Of a stretch of 64,000 bases of DNA, positions 22,201-34,900 are shown piece after piece (position 1 is the first letter of the stretch; each line of letters begins with the position of its first letter). The DNA comes from Apostichopus japonicus (lineage: Eukaryota > Echinodermata > Holothuroidea > Aspidochirotida > Stichopodidae), in assembly GCF_037975245.1 (NCBI RefSeq), contig NC_092571.1:26984564-27048563 (forward strand), written 5' to 3'. The translations under genes and the position numbers were made by a program. Under the pieces are notes generated by a model, which was given only the letters and a program-made list of their open reading frames with translations, was not told where the DNA came from and did no database searches.

Positions 22201-25200
22201 GGCGCAAGTCCTATCAGAGACAAGCTTTTGATTTCCCATGTTCAACTACAGCTGGTATTTTTGTAACATCCACTGAAACCAAGAAGTTGAACAGAATTCA
22301 GAAGTTCAAGAAAATGCAGCAAACACTGCTTAAAATTGGTGACATTTGCTCAGAAGTTTCACAAGAGGAGTTTGAACACAGGTTCCAGCAAGTAAGCACT
22401 CTCTATCAGGCATGGGAGAAAGGTCTGACTGTCAACATTGAGGTAGATTTAGTCCACTTAGAAATAAATCAGGCAAGCACAGATGTGGACAAAGATGAGC
22501 AGAATTCAAACAGCCATTCCTCCAGTCAAACCAGTTCAAAACTAGATGATAACACTTCAGCAGTCAGTAACATTAAAAAGTCAGACAGCCTTTCAGCAAG
22601 CAATGACATAAGAATTTCAGACAACACTTCGGCAGGCAGTGACATCATCAAATCAGACAGCACTTCAGCAGTTAGTAACATCAGAAAATCAGTCGACACT
22701 CCAGCAGGAAGTGACGTCAGAGACTCAGACAACACATCAGCAGGCAGTGACGTCAGAAATTCAGATACTTATACAGGCAATGATGTCAGACAATCAGACC
22801 ATAATACATCAGCAGGTAGTGATGTTAGAAAGTCAGGTAACACTCCAGCAGGAAGTGACATCAGAAAATCTGATGATAAAACTTCAGCAGGCAGTGACAA
22901 AACAAAATCAGTGAGTCCAGAGAATAAGACAAAGCAAAACCTCAAGAGAAAAACACCATTTCAACTGGAAAAGGATGGATTGTACTTGCCACGACTATCA
23001 AAAGTCAGGGGACGACCCAAGGGGAGTATGACCTCGGTTCTAGGAATTAGCAAAAGGAAATCACCACCAGTTGATAACACATCAAAGATTGCAGATGTTG
23101 GTCAACGTAGTAAGCGACAGATTAAGACCTCTGAAGAATCTCAAAAGAAGAAGCTAAAGAAGAATAAAGTAAAGTTGGTACAGACGAAACAGGTTACAAA
23201 TAAAGAACTGGAGAGAAACTTGGAAACATACACTGATGTATCAAATTTGAAGGCAGTATTAGCATTCCTGTCTGAAATTAGACTCAATATTTCAAAAGGT
23301 ATCAATGGAAGCTTGAAATTGTTGAAAATAGACTCACATGATCCTGCTAATGGAATCATATATGAAGCTGCTCAAGACAGTGATCTTGAAACTGTTTCTG
23401 ATACTATATTGAATCTTTCATCAACACTAATTCAGGGAGAAACACCTGGAAGGCGGACAGATTTGTTTCAGCTCTTGAGCTCAACTGTTCTGATTGCAGT
23501 GAAGGATGGTTTAGACATATCATCTATAAAGCAAATGCTGACTAAGAGGCCATCACATCTTGCTGATCTCCCAGAGACAGTGGTCAGTATACCCAAGGAG
23601 AAAAGAAAACTTGGAAGCACCACATTTGTTCCAACTGATTTGGAAACACTTCTACCTGGCAAGTGGCTTAATGATCAGGTAAGGGTTGAATATGACTTTG
23701 TATATGAAAATGTGCTCTAAATTATTTTCAGATATTTATTGACTTCACTATTGAATCAAGTTGAAGTGAAGCAAAAGTGCTATGCACACATAGTAATTGC
23801 TGGAAAAATAGTTGAACAATGATATTTGCCCTGAATACATGTGCATGAAAAATAATGAAAGAAATGTGCCATTAGCAAATTTACCAAACATGGGACACTC
23901 ATACTTTTGTGATCATTGCTGCCTTAGTGTGAATATGTTTCAAGTTTAATATTCAATAGAAGACGGACAGTTAGAGGTGCTTAAATTTGTCTGCCTCTAG
24001 ATCTTGAAACAAAAAGCATCAAAAGATTTGCTTGAATGTGATCAAATTGTGTCCTACAGTGCCAGTGTGCTGCTTGTACTGTCAGAAAATACTTTTTATA
24101 AAACTTTTATAAAAGATTTATAAAGCTTTCTTTACATTGCAATAGTTAAGATAAGAAAAATATTCAATAATTCAGTCAAGCAGCTTGCATTTCTCTTGGT
24201 TGTTGAGATGCAAGAACCCTTTTAAGCAAATACACCATGTTAACATGATTGGAAAGTTAGGCCTATTGCTGCAAAAGACTGCATTGAAGTGCATATATAG
24301 AGCTTGTTGTAAACTATCTCAAAGCACTTTACAATTATGACCCTGGTCACTGGGCCTTAACACTCCTGAAACCATTCTCAACTCACTGAGGAGTATACTG
24401 TGTGTACACTCTAAAACATGTGCAGCTTTAGTCAAAGGCTACATTGAAGTTGGATGTATTTTAGCTGAAAGTACATCAATTAATAAGGGGCTATATACTT
24501 AAAAACTACTGTATGTTTGAAGTTGAGACAAATTTTTATATCTTCCAGATCATACACTGCTACTTGAATTTACTAATGCAGGAGCACCCTGGAAAGTGCT
24601 ATGTGTTACCTTGCTTCTTGGCCATGAAATGGCAAAAAGGTCAATACCAAGACTGGCTGTACAAGAAGGTAAGCATCAATATTGATATATAAATTAACAC
24701 TCTCATAATAAAGCTGTGTGTCCGTAGTGCGTAATCTGTGAAGGCAAATTGTTCTCATTGATTCAACGTTATGTTGTTTCCACGTGTCCATAACGTAAAT
24801 TGGAAACACCCTAATGTGAAATCAATGAGAGTGACTAGTCTTTACAGATCACGCATCACACCCTTCAGACACATGGAAAACATGTTAAGCTTAAAATTGC
24901 CTTTTTTATACTATCATAAATTCAACACTTAGTTTATGAATTAGATAATTAATAGTTACTGCAATTTCAAATAAATGTATTCAGTGGTCTGTGGATGACA
25001 AATAACCAAAAATATATATACCTGTATATTCCTAAGATAAACTTAGTACAACATACAGTTTAAGAGGTTAGATGGATACAATACTCATTTCATCACTTAC
25101 TTGAAGGTTGAATATTCAAAAATATTCAAAAATTTCCACTTACTCCACTCAATCTGCCAAGTTTTCTTTTGAAGCTACAGTAATAAACACCATCAATTAT

Positions 25201-28200
25201 TGTACCAGAAGCCATCTGTGGAGCTTCAGGACCTTGCACCTAAATATGTGGTCAACTTGGAAGCCCATCATCCTTATGATTTTTATCACAGAAGTATTGC
25301 TTGTCTAGAACTTAAAGGGTAAATAGACTGTTTTTGTTATTTACAGGTGGATTTTGGGAGCTTTCATTGGATTTTTATGCCAGTCCACAAAAACAACCAC
25401 TGGTTTCTTTTAGTAGTGGATATGGTTGAGCAGACAGTTGGCATCCTTAATTCTTTGCCTAATGAGAAGGAAGAGTCTTCAATCTTGGAACAATGGGAGT
25501 AAGTTATCTTTGTAGTTCACTCTGTCATAAACTGAAAGATATATGACCTAGAAATATTATATGTTGAATGATAGAGCTTTATTACCTTCCATTGGGTATG
25601 GGAGGTACCTAAAAATTGCCAAAATTCGTTTTAGACAAATATTACCATCCTCATAAAGTTTCATCGAAATCCAAGAGGGTCAACATGGGAACTTATCAGA
25701 AATTTGGTTGATTTGATATGGATTGACTCACCAAGATTTTTAATAGAATAGCAATATGTACGGTTCTCATTGCGTTTAATAGCTATGCTTGAGCTTTACA
25801 AACACCAGTCATCAAGTTTTGTACATCACCCTACCTGTTATTAAAGTTTAAGGCCCTTTCACACATACACATGACGCGACGATGAGATTTTTCATCGAAT
25901 TTGCGATAAAACGTGAATGAAATCTCATCAAAATCTCATCAAAATGTAACTTCAAAAATTTAACATTACAAAAGCACACTGTTGTTAGCTCAGAAATATA
26001 TGCAAAAATGAAGGTTCATGCATGTTAGGCCAAAAATCGCACAAGGGCAAAAAATTGCGTGGTGACCCAAAGCGATTTTTTCTTTCCGGAAAATATTTCA
26101 CAATTATTTTATGTTTCGGGAAACTTTTGCACTCAAACTAAAGATTTAATGAATATCTTCATTTCGTTTAAAAATAAACACAAATGATACTTCCATCAAC
26201 ATTTTATAAAATGTTTTATGCAAAAATTGTGTTGTGTGCAGTGGGCAAGGACCTTTACACTGAACACATAACACAAAAAAACCCATTTAAATGATACTGA
26301 GGGGTCGGGGGTAAGCCTATCAAGAAGTTGAGATACTGTATGCCAGTGATACAGCATTAAAAGTAGAACTTGAAGCAACGCTTGGCAGCCTTGTCAAGAG
26401 TAACACATAAATCAGAAGAGTAGACAAAAACTATGGTGGCTAGAAATGGCTAGAAATACCTATCCAAGTTTTTGAAAGCCATAAATTCACAATCATACAT
26501 GCTATTATACTGACAAAATTTTGTTGAAGTACATAGAAGGGCCATTCTATGGAAAGTAACATATGGCCCCAGCAGACCCTAAGAGTCACCCAAGGATCTG
26601 CTGGGGCCATTCTATGGAAAGTCACACACATAATGTACCAGTGAATGGCCCCAGAAGTACCTAAAATTCACATTAAGTCCAATGCAAAAGCCATTTACAG
26701 TAGTTTGGAATAACACAGAAGTATTGTAGGACTCTGGGAGTTTCCAGGCCTGGTCTTACCCCTATCACCCACTGATTTGTTAGGAAATAATGCAGATCTA
26801 TTTTCCTCCTTTTAGTACATACATCACACAACGGAGTGATGTCACTGGCATCTCATGTGGTAAATTCAGACAAATCCGGTGCAAATCAGGTCGACAGCAT
26901 GATGGACATAGCTGTGGAATATTTGTGCTGATGGTAGGTTATGACTTTTATTCTTTAATTGTATGCTAAATACAGAGTGTGTACCAGATAAGGCTGGCCC
27001 TTTCAGTACAGGCTTTGAAAAGAAAAAAAGCTGTTGATAATCTGCCTGCAGATAAAAGGCAATTGCCCTGTCCTTACTGCAAATATCCTTGCCTCGAAAA
27101 TCCGACTTAATAGTTACGTTACCACAACAGTTGAATTTAATATCATCATTGGTATCTATGGACTACCAAGTAGGCTTCTATGGGAATTACTGCCAAGTGG
27201 ACAGGGAATATATAGAAGTCATTTTAATTGTGGGCGCATTGTTTAACAAGTCCTAAAATTTGGTCAATTGTGGCAGTGGTTAATGATGTAGTTTGAATAA
27301 ATCATTTCTATTACAATTTCTTCTAAAAAGGATGGCATTGAAAAATTAATTTTCCTTATAATTAGAATTTGCAGGGTAAACTCCATCTAATCTGTCCACA
27401 TGTCATTCCAAACAACCACATTACTTCAGCTGGTATCTTAATTTCTAATGGAAATTCATAATAAGTGCCATTTACATTTTGACTGTTTATGATATTTGCA
27501 AACAATTATAACAAAGTTTAAAGTCTGAAAGTTAGCAAAATATAAAAGAATGTTAATGGAGCTTTGCAGCTGGCGTATACTTAAAAACTCAGACTTGCCA
27601 ACTTATGCCACATTCGTTTTTAATCACACGTTTGGTTTATCAATCCTCTTTGATATTTGATGAGTGAGTTACAGTGGGCTTTCGTACAACATAACTGATA
27701 ATCTCTACTTCTGAGCATACATGTGGCTTTAAGAATCACTCACATGTTGTAGGCACTGCCACACATATTTGCAGTCTTGAAGTTCAAAATGCTGTGAAAC
27801 AACCAAAATAGGGGCCCAATGCCATTGTTGAATATGTTGATGCTTAATGTTTGCTACATGCATGCAAAGTTTAAACACTCTTGAAGATGGAATAAATTTT
27901 TCAAATTGTTTAGAAAAAAATCTCAAATTTGAGATGTTGGGTTACATACCCATGTTGAGCTGAAATACCACATAGTTTGAAAGTTTGGAATGCAATAAAA
28001 GACCTTAATTAAACTATATGATATTGTGATAGCCCCACCCATTCCACCTTAATTTTGGATATTTTGTACTATTTATCATGAAATATGTTTCATTTTATCT
28101 ATTCCTTTTTAGTATATGCTAATCCTATTTTGTTTTCTACTTCCTTATAGAATGCTGAGGCAATGTTAAACATGGTCAACCCTTGTGTAATGAGACAACA

Positions 28201-28417
28201 TCACAGCTCAATGTACAGGACGTATGTGATGAATAGGCTCATTCGGGATTCTAAGGGAAATAAGAATGTATACTGTGACCTTCCATTTTGTCTGAAACCT
28301 TCAGGTAAAGTGTTGTGGGTCGAATGTGACCACTGCAATAGGTGGTGTCACTTTGCATGTTGTCAGGTTTCTTCTGTGGATCATAGGCAACCATTTAAGT
28401 GTGTTATCTGCAAATAA
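19212..28417 (+). CDS. Six-exon MULE transposase-derived gene with SWIM, Ulp1/SENP-like protease and PHD finger
   Basis: Exons: 19212-19468, 20779-23678, 24549-24668, 25347-25498, 26816-26933, 28151-28417. All introns are GT-AG with compatible phases. Order of parts: ZSWIM3-like N-terminus (exon 1, KGIRPNQR across the junction, then TFKTGCKSFIHL); DDE-type core with HIDGTY, FIIDKDFTE and RLERHNKE; SWIM finger CSCSCSFWK...LPCRH (about 22090-22140); a 13-residue Ser/Asp-rich repeat; an AT-hook (RGRPKG, about 23008); Ulp1-type C48 protease with LPGKWLNDQ (end of exon 2), NHWFLLVVD (His, Asp; exon 4) and QHDGHSCGIF (Gln, Cys; exon 5); and a C4HC3 PHD finger in exon 6 (ECDHCNRWCHFAC). Likely a nuclear, DNA-bound protein that could process SUMO-like proteins and read histone tails. 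It may be a domesticated or autonomous MULE; no terminal repeats were found. Exon 2 has a frame break at 21503: the expected VLKTFR reads as shifted, and exon length modulo 3 also says 2 nt are missing. The start ATG is 19212; the in-frame GTG before it is not needed. Confidence 0.85.
19491..19727. mobile_element. Fold-back MITE in intron 1, with telomere-like core
   Basis: It starts GCTATTCTTACGACTGTTCG and the other end, read inward, starts GCTATTCTTACGACTAGTCG, inverted repeats of about 30 bp that also contain internal palindromes (TTACGACTAGTCGTAA). The middle holds degenerate TTAGGG runs at about 19577-19625 between two GCATGCGCAGTTGCT-like blocks. Target duplication unclear. Confidence 0.75.
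19744..20157. mobile_element. MITE in intron 1 with ATGCACTTGTCAATTG ends
   Basis: The left end ATGCACTTGTCAATTG and right end CAATTGACAAGTGCAT are perfect inverted repeats. Homology continues inward (ATGAC..ACCACAG, then GGGTGCGTCAT). 414 bp, no coding capacity. Target duplication not resolved. Confidence 0.8.
22541..22912 (+). repeat. 39-bp coding minisatellite in exon 2
   Basis: About ten degenerate copies of a unit encoding NTSAGSDVRKSD with one extra residue. The Ser/Thr/Asp-rich, probably disordered spacer separates the SWIM finger from the AT-hook. Copy number may vary between individuals; it stays in frame because the unit is 39 bp. Confidence 0.9.
24717..24873. mobile_element. Short fold-back MITE in intron 3
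   Basis: It starts TGTGTCCGTAGTGCGTAATC and ends in an imperfect inverted copy (GATCACGCATCACACCCTTC then AGACACA). A second inner pair, CTCATTGATT and AATCAATGAG, makes it strongly self-complementary. 157 bp, non-coding. Confidence 0.65.
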
Positions 28418-28681
28418 GAAATTGTTAAAGGAATATTCCCATTGATTTTTCATTTTTTGATAATTGATAGGGAATATTTTTACAATCAATCTGGAGAAGA
28501 AACTTCTTTGATACCATTTCCCATCCTCGAGTTATGGAATTTCAAAGTTATAGCAAAACTGATTTGCACACTGCCAATGGATATGGGTGATGATGTCAGA
28601 TAGTCATGGGTGATGATGTCAGATGATGTCAGATGTCAGACACTTGAAACAATATTTGTTTCTCTTTATTATTACATAAAG
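28418..28681. other. 3' flank of the MULE/SWIM gene, squeezed against a transposon
   Basis: Only 268 bp separate the stop codon from the TTAA-flanked element starting at 28686. A short tandem of GGGTGATGATGTCAGAT lies near 28587-28640. No AATAAA is seen here; the first is at 29250-29255, inside the element, so the transcript may end in transposon sequence. Confidence 0.4.
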
Positions 28682-29037
28682 TTAAAGAGGCCATGACACG
28701 AAAAATCCAACTCATCGAGAGTAACTTCCTCTGAATCTATGAGAAAATCTATGTTCAAAACTATCCTCAACACCTTGAAAACCTCAAGGACTAATTAGTA
28801 ATTAACGTTTTAATATTCGCATCCGAAAATAGATATCTGAGAATGCGATTTCACAACAAGACAATGATGACGTCATGTTAGGAACACACGTGCAAAGCCC
28901 AGGCATGTATCGGATACGCGACGATCATACCGTTCCATATACACGCACATTTACACTGAGAGAACAACCACTGTATTACGCTATATCGTTAGAAATTTCA
29001 AGTTTGTTTTTCAACTGTTGTAAACTATCCGGGAGAA

Positions 29038-29280
29038 ATGCCAGTCCGTTATGTTGTTGGGGGTTGCATAAATATCATTACCCATGCAATTAGCCTTCAT
29101 CCATGGTTGAAGGACGAAAAAAACACGGCGATTATGACCAAGTTAGTGCACAACACCAGGGCCGATTTCACTGGGCCTAGCCAGTATGCAGCTCCGAATG
29201 AAGCGAACACTTCACGGAAGCATACTACGATCCCTCCTTTTTGTTATGAAATAAAACAAATGGACTTTAACGGTTCGACA
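29038..29280 (+). pseudogene. Degenerate THAP-domain exon of the TTAA element
   Basis: 81 codons beginning MPVRYVVGGC and continuing LHPWLKDEKNTAIMTKLV and ADFTGPSQYA. THAP domains typically start with M-P-x-x-C-x-x-x-x-C, then a hydrophobic L-H-x-W-P core with basic and Trp residues, and end in C-x-x-H-F. Here the first Cys position is R or Y, the Trp in the IWTKF-like position is M, and the C..HF end is missing. The zinc site is therefore broken. It would have been the DNA-binding N-terminus of the transposase. Confidence 0.6.
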
Positions 29281-30669
29281 TAAAAGAGTCATTCTTCTGT
29301 CAAGTAATCCACAAAAAACTACTCTGAAGACCAGATCGGGGAACAGGAAACCTCCAATGGGGCAAGTGGCGATCCTTAGGAGGTAGCGCGCCGAGCACTA
29401 GTAGTACTATAGTATTAGCGTTACTACACTGAAGTCGCAATAGACGAAGAGATTTTACTGTATCATCTAAATTAACACCCCCTTCATTGCTCTATTGTAT
29501 ACTAATAAGCTATGAGGTTAGCTTCAAATGCAATGGGTTACATCTTCTTGTGAACAAATCTCAGTGCCCCAATTTATTTCTGGAATATGCTGGATCAGTT
29601 AGTTATAGCAATAATTTCTTATTCCTATTCCAGGAAAACCATTTTTTATGTTGTGGAGGGAGTGGGGGTAATGGGGATGGGTCAAAATAGGTAGGTAAAA
29701 AGATTTTATTCCAAAGGGTGTTTAATTAAATCTCAAAGCGATTTATTTTAAAGTCACAGAGCCAAAAATTCACACAACATAGTTCAAGTGTTAAATCATT
29801 GAACAAAATTTATTCAATATCAGTTCTAGACAGTCATTCTGGACAATCTGAACTAACATTAACAACAATCATTGTATTATATGACATAAAAGTAAAACTG
29901 TACTTTCCATAAACATTATCATTCTTAAATAACACTAATGTGATTTGTGACATCAAAGGAGGTTAAAAGAAAACAACTTACATGAATTTTTTTGCTTTAA
30001 GCCTACAAAGCAGTTGCATGTCCATCGCTATCAATCGTTGTTGTGACAAATTAATTAGAATAATCCAGAATCAAATACAATAAAGGGTTATTTAAACCAA
30101 GAAACACTGCACGAAGTAACTCACATGCAAAAATGTTACACAAGCACGACGACACGTACAACACTGATGATGGGCAATGTGAAACACAGCATCACACGCA
30201 TTAAAACAATCAAAGACCATTAACAGGGTGTACTGCTGAGTTTTTGAAGAAAGACTACAAAACAAACCAACTGCTGCTGAAGAAACAAAGTCTAAACATT
30301 CAAGAGTTCTGCTGCCTCCATTGGTCTTTATTATGACTTTTCTGTCAAATATCATTGGTGATATGGATATTTTGGCTTCCAGATTAAAGGTACGAATCAA
30401 ACGTCTGGGAGGTAAATGCCCCTAAAAAGGTCAATGCCCGTTCCCTTATGCACATATTATATGACATCACGGTCACGCCAATACTTGTGTCCAAATGCTT
30501 CAAAACATGCCTTTTCTTTCATTGTTGATGTTGGGTCTGGAAAATAACCTTTTCATCCTGAATTAAAAGTCTTGAATTTCAATATATCAACACTGAGGGA
30601 ACCCTGACGGTTGATAATCCAACACAATTGTAGTTTAGAAAAGGTGTTCCTGGAGGAATTTCTCAACCA

Positions 30670-31546
30670 AGGCTTCCTATACAATGAGTTTTCTCCTGGC
30701 AACTTGAATCCAGTGTAATGACCATTGGCTGGAAAATCACTTCTGATCCTTTGGACTGCACATGATGGTAGCACAACCCTGACGTGTCTTGCTTGGAACC
30801 CCAAGTATCATTGAACCTGTTGACCGTAGGCTATGTATCTGTACTGCCTGGGAAAAAATTTATGAAAGTTAAAAATGTATTAATGTTGGCCATGATGTCC
30901 ACAATAACAAGCAGGCATACAATGTACAGTTATGGTTACATTTGTTGTGATTTTACACCTTCCGTGTATCATGAAACATTCTTTTGTTTCAGAAAATTAA
31001 TTTGCAAAACTCCAGGCCAAAGTACTAGCCAAGTAATAATGAGTATGAAATAACACATATGCCTACCTAGCATGGCTGCATAATGCAACTTACATCCCCG
31101 AGCCAAACTTTCAGTATGCAACAACCCTACTAGTACTACACACTCTACATATGAGTTGTAAGTTACCGTAACACAACGCACAATACGGTTTAGGGTGTTC
31201 CGCGAATTCCAACAACACATGCACAAAATGGACTGGATTTTGTTTTTAAATGCTTCGTTAATAAATTCTTACCACGTTGTATGTTCCTTGCAATGGTTTC
31301 GAACGTATTTCTTCTTCGATATGTTGTGGAGCTTCAATTTCGGCTCGTTTAACAGGCTCGAACTGATACGGTTCTAACACCTCCGCTCCACCCTCAACGT
31401 TCGGTTCAATATTGGAATGATCATCGCCTTCACTCTCTGCTTCGAATATGAGAAAGGGCACTCTAATTATAGCCCAATTTCTCACTGCCTAGTGAAGAAC
31501 CATTATCACTTTGAACTTCGGTTGCCGCAATTGGTTCTGGATCCGT
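30670..31546 (-). pseudogene. Decayed second ORF of the TTAA element, P2X7-tail-like
   Basis: Minus-strand pieces: MTDPEPIAATEVQSD from 31546, a frame shift near 31490, then an acidic segment FEAESEGDDHSNIEP through EPYQFEPVK and IEEEIRSKPLQ to a GTAAG donor near 31270. A second exon near 30790-30670 reads GRHVRVVLPSC-like (RHVRVVLPSCAVQRIR) and FPANGHYTGFK. The acidic YQFEP segment and the R-x-V-V-P-S-C...YTGFK block match the P2X7-like intracellular domain found in many invertebrate, often transposon-linked, proteins. The Cys-rich middle exon was not found. Role in transposition unknown. Confidence 0.45.
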
Positions 31547-31924
31547 CATTTCACAGGAAATTTTGATTTGATATCGCACTTGTGATCGGTGTTTTGTTTA
31601 GTAACTACTAGTGGTATGTGTACTTGTCTACTGTGTACGTGAATGGTATATTCGGAGGATCGTAAATGTGTTCAAAACGTGACGTCAGATGACGTCATGC
31701 GAATCGGAAAATTTTCGAGTAAACAAAGTTTCAAACGCCGAAAAGGGTAAATTCATTCTCAATTTTCGACTTGAAAAATCAAGTTTTAAACTGGCAGAAT
31801 GGTTGATACATGTTCTAGAGAACATTCTTTGATGGATCCCAAAAATATAGGACTTTGAAATTTTCGTGTCATGGCCACTTTAATTTTCTCTAAACCCTTA
31901 CCTTCAGTAAGGCTAAAACCTGAA

Positions 31925-34900
31925 TATATTAAGAAAGCCTAACTATCTTCCAGGTCACAATTTTAGAGAGTGAAACATTTGCAATAAGCCAGTCCTGCCA
32001 TCTGCTAGTTTTCTACATGTATGCAATTTTTTTGACTTTTTGGTCACTTTTATTTTTTCTTTAGTTCTTATTCTTGATAAGCATATCTCAGGAACCACAC
32101 ACTCAAGTTATTTTATATTCTATACAGTTATGATGTTGTCTCTTGCCTCTGAAAGAAATTTTTAAAGCCAAAGATTTATTCCATATTTATAATGTTTATG
32201 ATGTATTCCAGACAAAACATTTTAAAACTTTTTCTTGTATCAGCAAAACAAAGAAGGAGGGATAAATATGTTAATGATAGCTGTGAAATATACCAAACAA
32301 CTTAAATTGAAATACATATTCTTTTCATTTGAAAACATTTACTTGTATATCAACAAAATGTAAATATGTTAAGATAGACACGATGTATTAAGAAACAAAG
32401 GTTTTCATTTCTATACATTTTCAAGCAGAGTTTTATGTTTTGTTTCATAAATATTGTTTATACTTCAAAGATTTTGTAGCATTTATAAACAGGGTAGGAA
32501 TGTAAACATGTTTAATACAGAAAGCAGTTGGAAAATGACATCTTGAGGTTTTTTTTAAATTCAAACTTATATGCGGTCAGAGCGGATTGTAGAAGCTAAG
32601 GTATTCCATATCTGTAAAGCTGAAAGACTTATCACTATTTTCAAACAACAAAAACTAAAACCTTTTTTTCTGGTATCAGCAAGACAAGTAGAAAGGATTA
32701 AGATTTTATTGAGAGCGGTGGAATAGACCAAAGACTCCAAATGTACACCAACCAAATGTAAATATGTTAAGAGTTGGTTTAATAGGATGTATTAAGAAAC
32801 GGAAAACCTCTTTATATTTCTACACTTTAATCAATATAAGTGTTTTAAGTAATATAAGTACATTTAATAATCTGATAAGAACTATACCTATCTGTGCATT
32901 TCATGGATGTTGTTTACACAGGGTCTGCATTCCCAGAATATTCTTCAAATTATTCTTTCAGTTTCATTCTGGTATTTTATGTTTTAATGATAAAGTTTCA
33001 ATTATGTTTTCTGTGTGTGTACCCTGTTGCTCCAATGGTTATAATCGATATATTAAGAAAGCCTAACTATCTTCCAGGTCACAATTTTAGAGAGTGAAAC
33101 ATTTGCAATAAGCCAGTCCTGCCATCTGCTAGTTTTCTACATGTATGCAATTTTTTTGACTTTTTGGTCACTTTTATTTTTTCTTTAGTTCTTATTTTTG
33201 ATAAGCATATCTCAGGAACCACACACTCAAGTTATTTTATATTCTATACAGTTATGATGTTTGTCTCTTGCCTCTGAAAGAATTTTTTAAAGCCAAGTCT
33301 TTATTCCATATCTATAAAGTTTATCATGTATTCCATATCAACAAAGCCAAAGACTTGTCCTTATTTTTTCTTTTTCAAACAGTAAATTTTAAAACTTTTT
33401 CTTGTATCAGCAAAACAAAGTAGGAAGGATAAATATTTTAATGATAGCTGTGAAATAGACCAAACAACTTAAATTGAAATACATATTCTTTTTGTTAGAA
33501 AACATGTCATGATAAATTTACTTGTACATCAACAAAATTTAAATATGTTAAGATGGACAGGATGTATTGAGAAACAAAGGTTTTCATTTCTATACATTTT
33601 TAAGCAAAGTTTTATATTTGTTTCATAATTTGTTGTTATATTTCAATGATTTATAAGCAGGGTAGGAAAGGAGATAAGTTTAATACAGAAAGCAGTTGGA
33701 AAAAGACATCTTGAGGTTTTTTTTTTAATTCAAACTTATGCGGTCAGAGCAGATTGTAGGAGCAAAGGTATTCCATATCTGTAAAGCTGAAAGACTGATC
33801 ACTATTTATTCTTTTTCAAACAACAAAAACTAAAACCTTTTTTCTGGTATCGGCAAGACAAGTAGAAAGGATTAAGATTTTATTGAGAGCGGTGGAATAG
33901 ACCAAAGACTCCAAATGTACACCAACCAAATGTAAATATGTTAAGAGATGGTTTAATAGGATGTATTAAGAAACGGAAAACCTCTTTATATTTCTACACT
34001 TTAATCAATATAAGTGTTTTAAGTGATATAAGTACATTTAATAATCTGATAAGAACTATACCTATCTGTGCATTTCATGGATGTTGTTTACACAGGGTCT
34101 GCATTCCCAGAATATTCTTCAAATTATTCTTTCAGTTTCATTCTGGTATTTTATGTTTTAATGATAAAGTTTCAATTATGTTTTCTGTGTGTGTACCCTG
34201 TTGCTCCAATGGTTATAATCGATATATTAAGAAAGCCTAACTATCTTCCAGGTCACAATTTTAGAGAGTGAAACATTTGCAATAAGCCAGTCCTGCCATC
34301 TGCTAGTTTTCTACATGTATGCAATTTTTTTGACTTTTTGGTCACTTTTATTTTTTCTTTAGTTCTTATTTTTGATAAGCATATCTCAGGAACCACACAC
34401 TCAAGTTATTTTATATTCTATACAGTTATGATGTTTGTCTCTTGTCTCTGAAAGAATTTTTTAAAGCCAAGTCTTTATTCCATATCTATAAAGTTTATCA
34501 TGTATTCCATATCAACAAAGCCAAAGACTTGTCCTTATTTTTTCTTTTTCAAACAGTAAATTTTAAAACTTTTTCTTGTATCAGCAAAACAAAGTAGGAA
34601 GGATAAATATTTTAATGATAGCTGTGAAATAGACCAAACAACTTAAATTGAAATACTTATTCTTTTTGTTAGAAAACATGTCATGATAAATTTACTTGTA
34701 CATCAACAAAATTTAAATATGTTAAGATGGACAGGATGTATTGAGAAACAAAGGTTTTCATTTCTATACATTTTTAAGCAAAGTTTTATATTTGTTTCAT
34801 AATTTGTTGTTATATTTCAATGATTTATAAGCAGGGTAGGAAAGGAGATAAGTTTAATACAGAAAGCAGTTGGAAAAAGACATCTTGAGGTTTTTTTTTT

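Larger units (their letters stand above)
28682..31883. mobile_element. 3.2-kb TTAA-flanked THAP DNA transposon (Kolobok-like), decayed
   Basis: The element is 28686-31879. Ends read inward: AGAGGCCATGACACGAAAA on the left and AGTGGCCATGACACGAAAA on the right, one mismatch in 19. TTAA flanks both sides (28682-28685, 31880-31883). It carries a degenerate THAP-domain exon (plus, 29038) and a second divergent ORF on the minus strand. TTAA targets plus a THAP protein fit Kolobok; piggyBac also uses TTAA but lacks THAP. Confidence 0.85.

Noticed and set aside
25855-26100. AGGCCCTTTCACAC as a transposon left end
   Set aside because: No matching inverted end found downstream.
26540-26650. CCATTCTATGGAAAGT occurs twice with inverted GGCCCCAG pieces, as a possible MITE
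   Set aside because: No consistent ends or target duplication; kept only as local duplication in intron 4.
32764-34271. Duplicated 100- and 67-codon frames with membrane-like stretches
   Set aside because: They lie in the 1.17-kb satellite units and recur because the repeat does.
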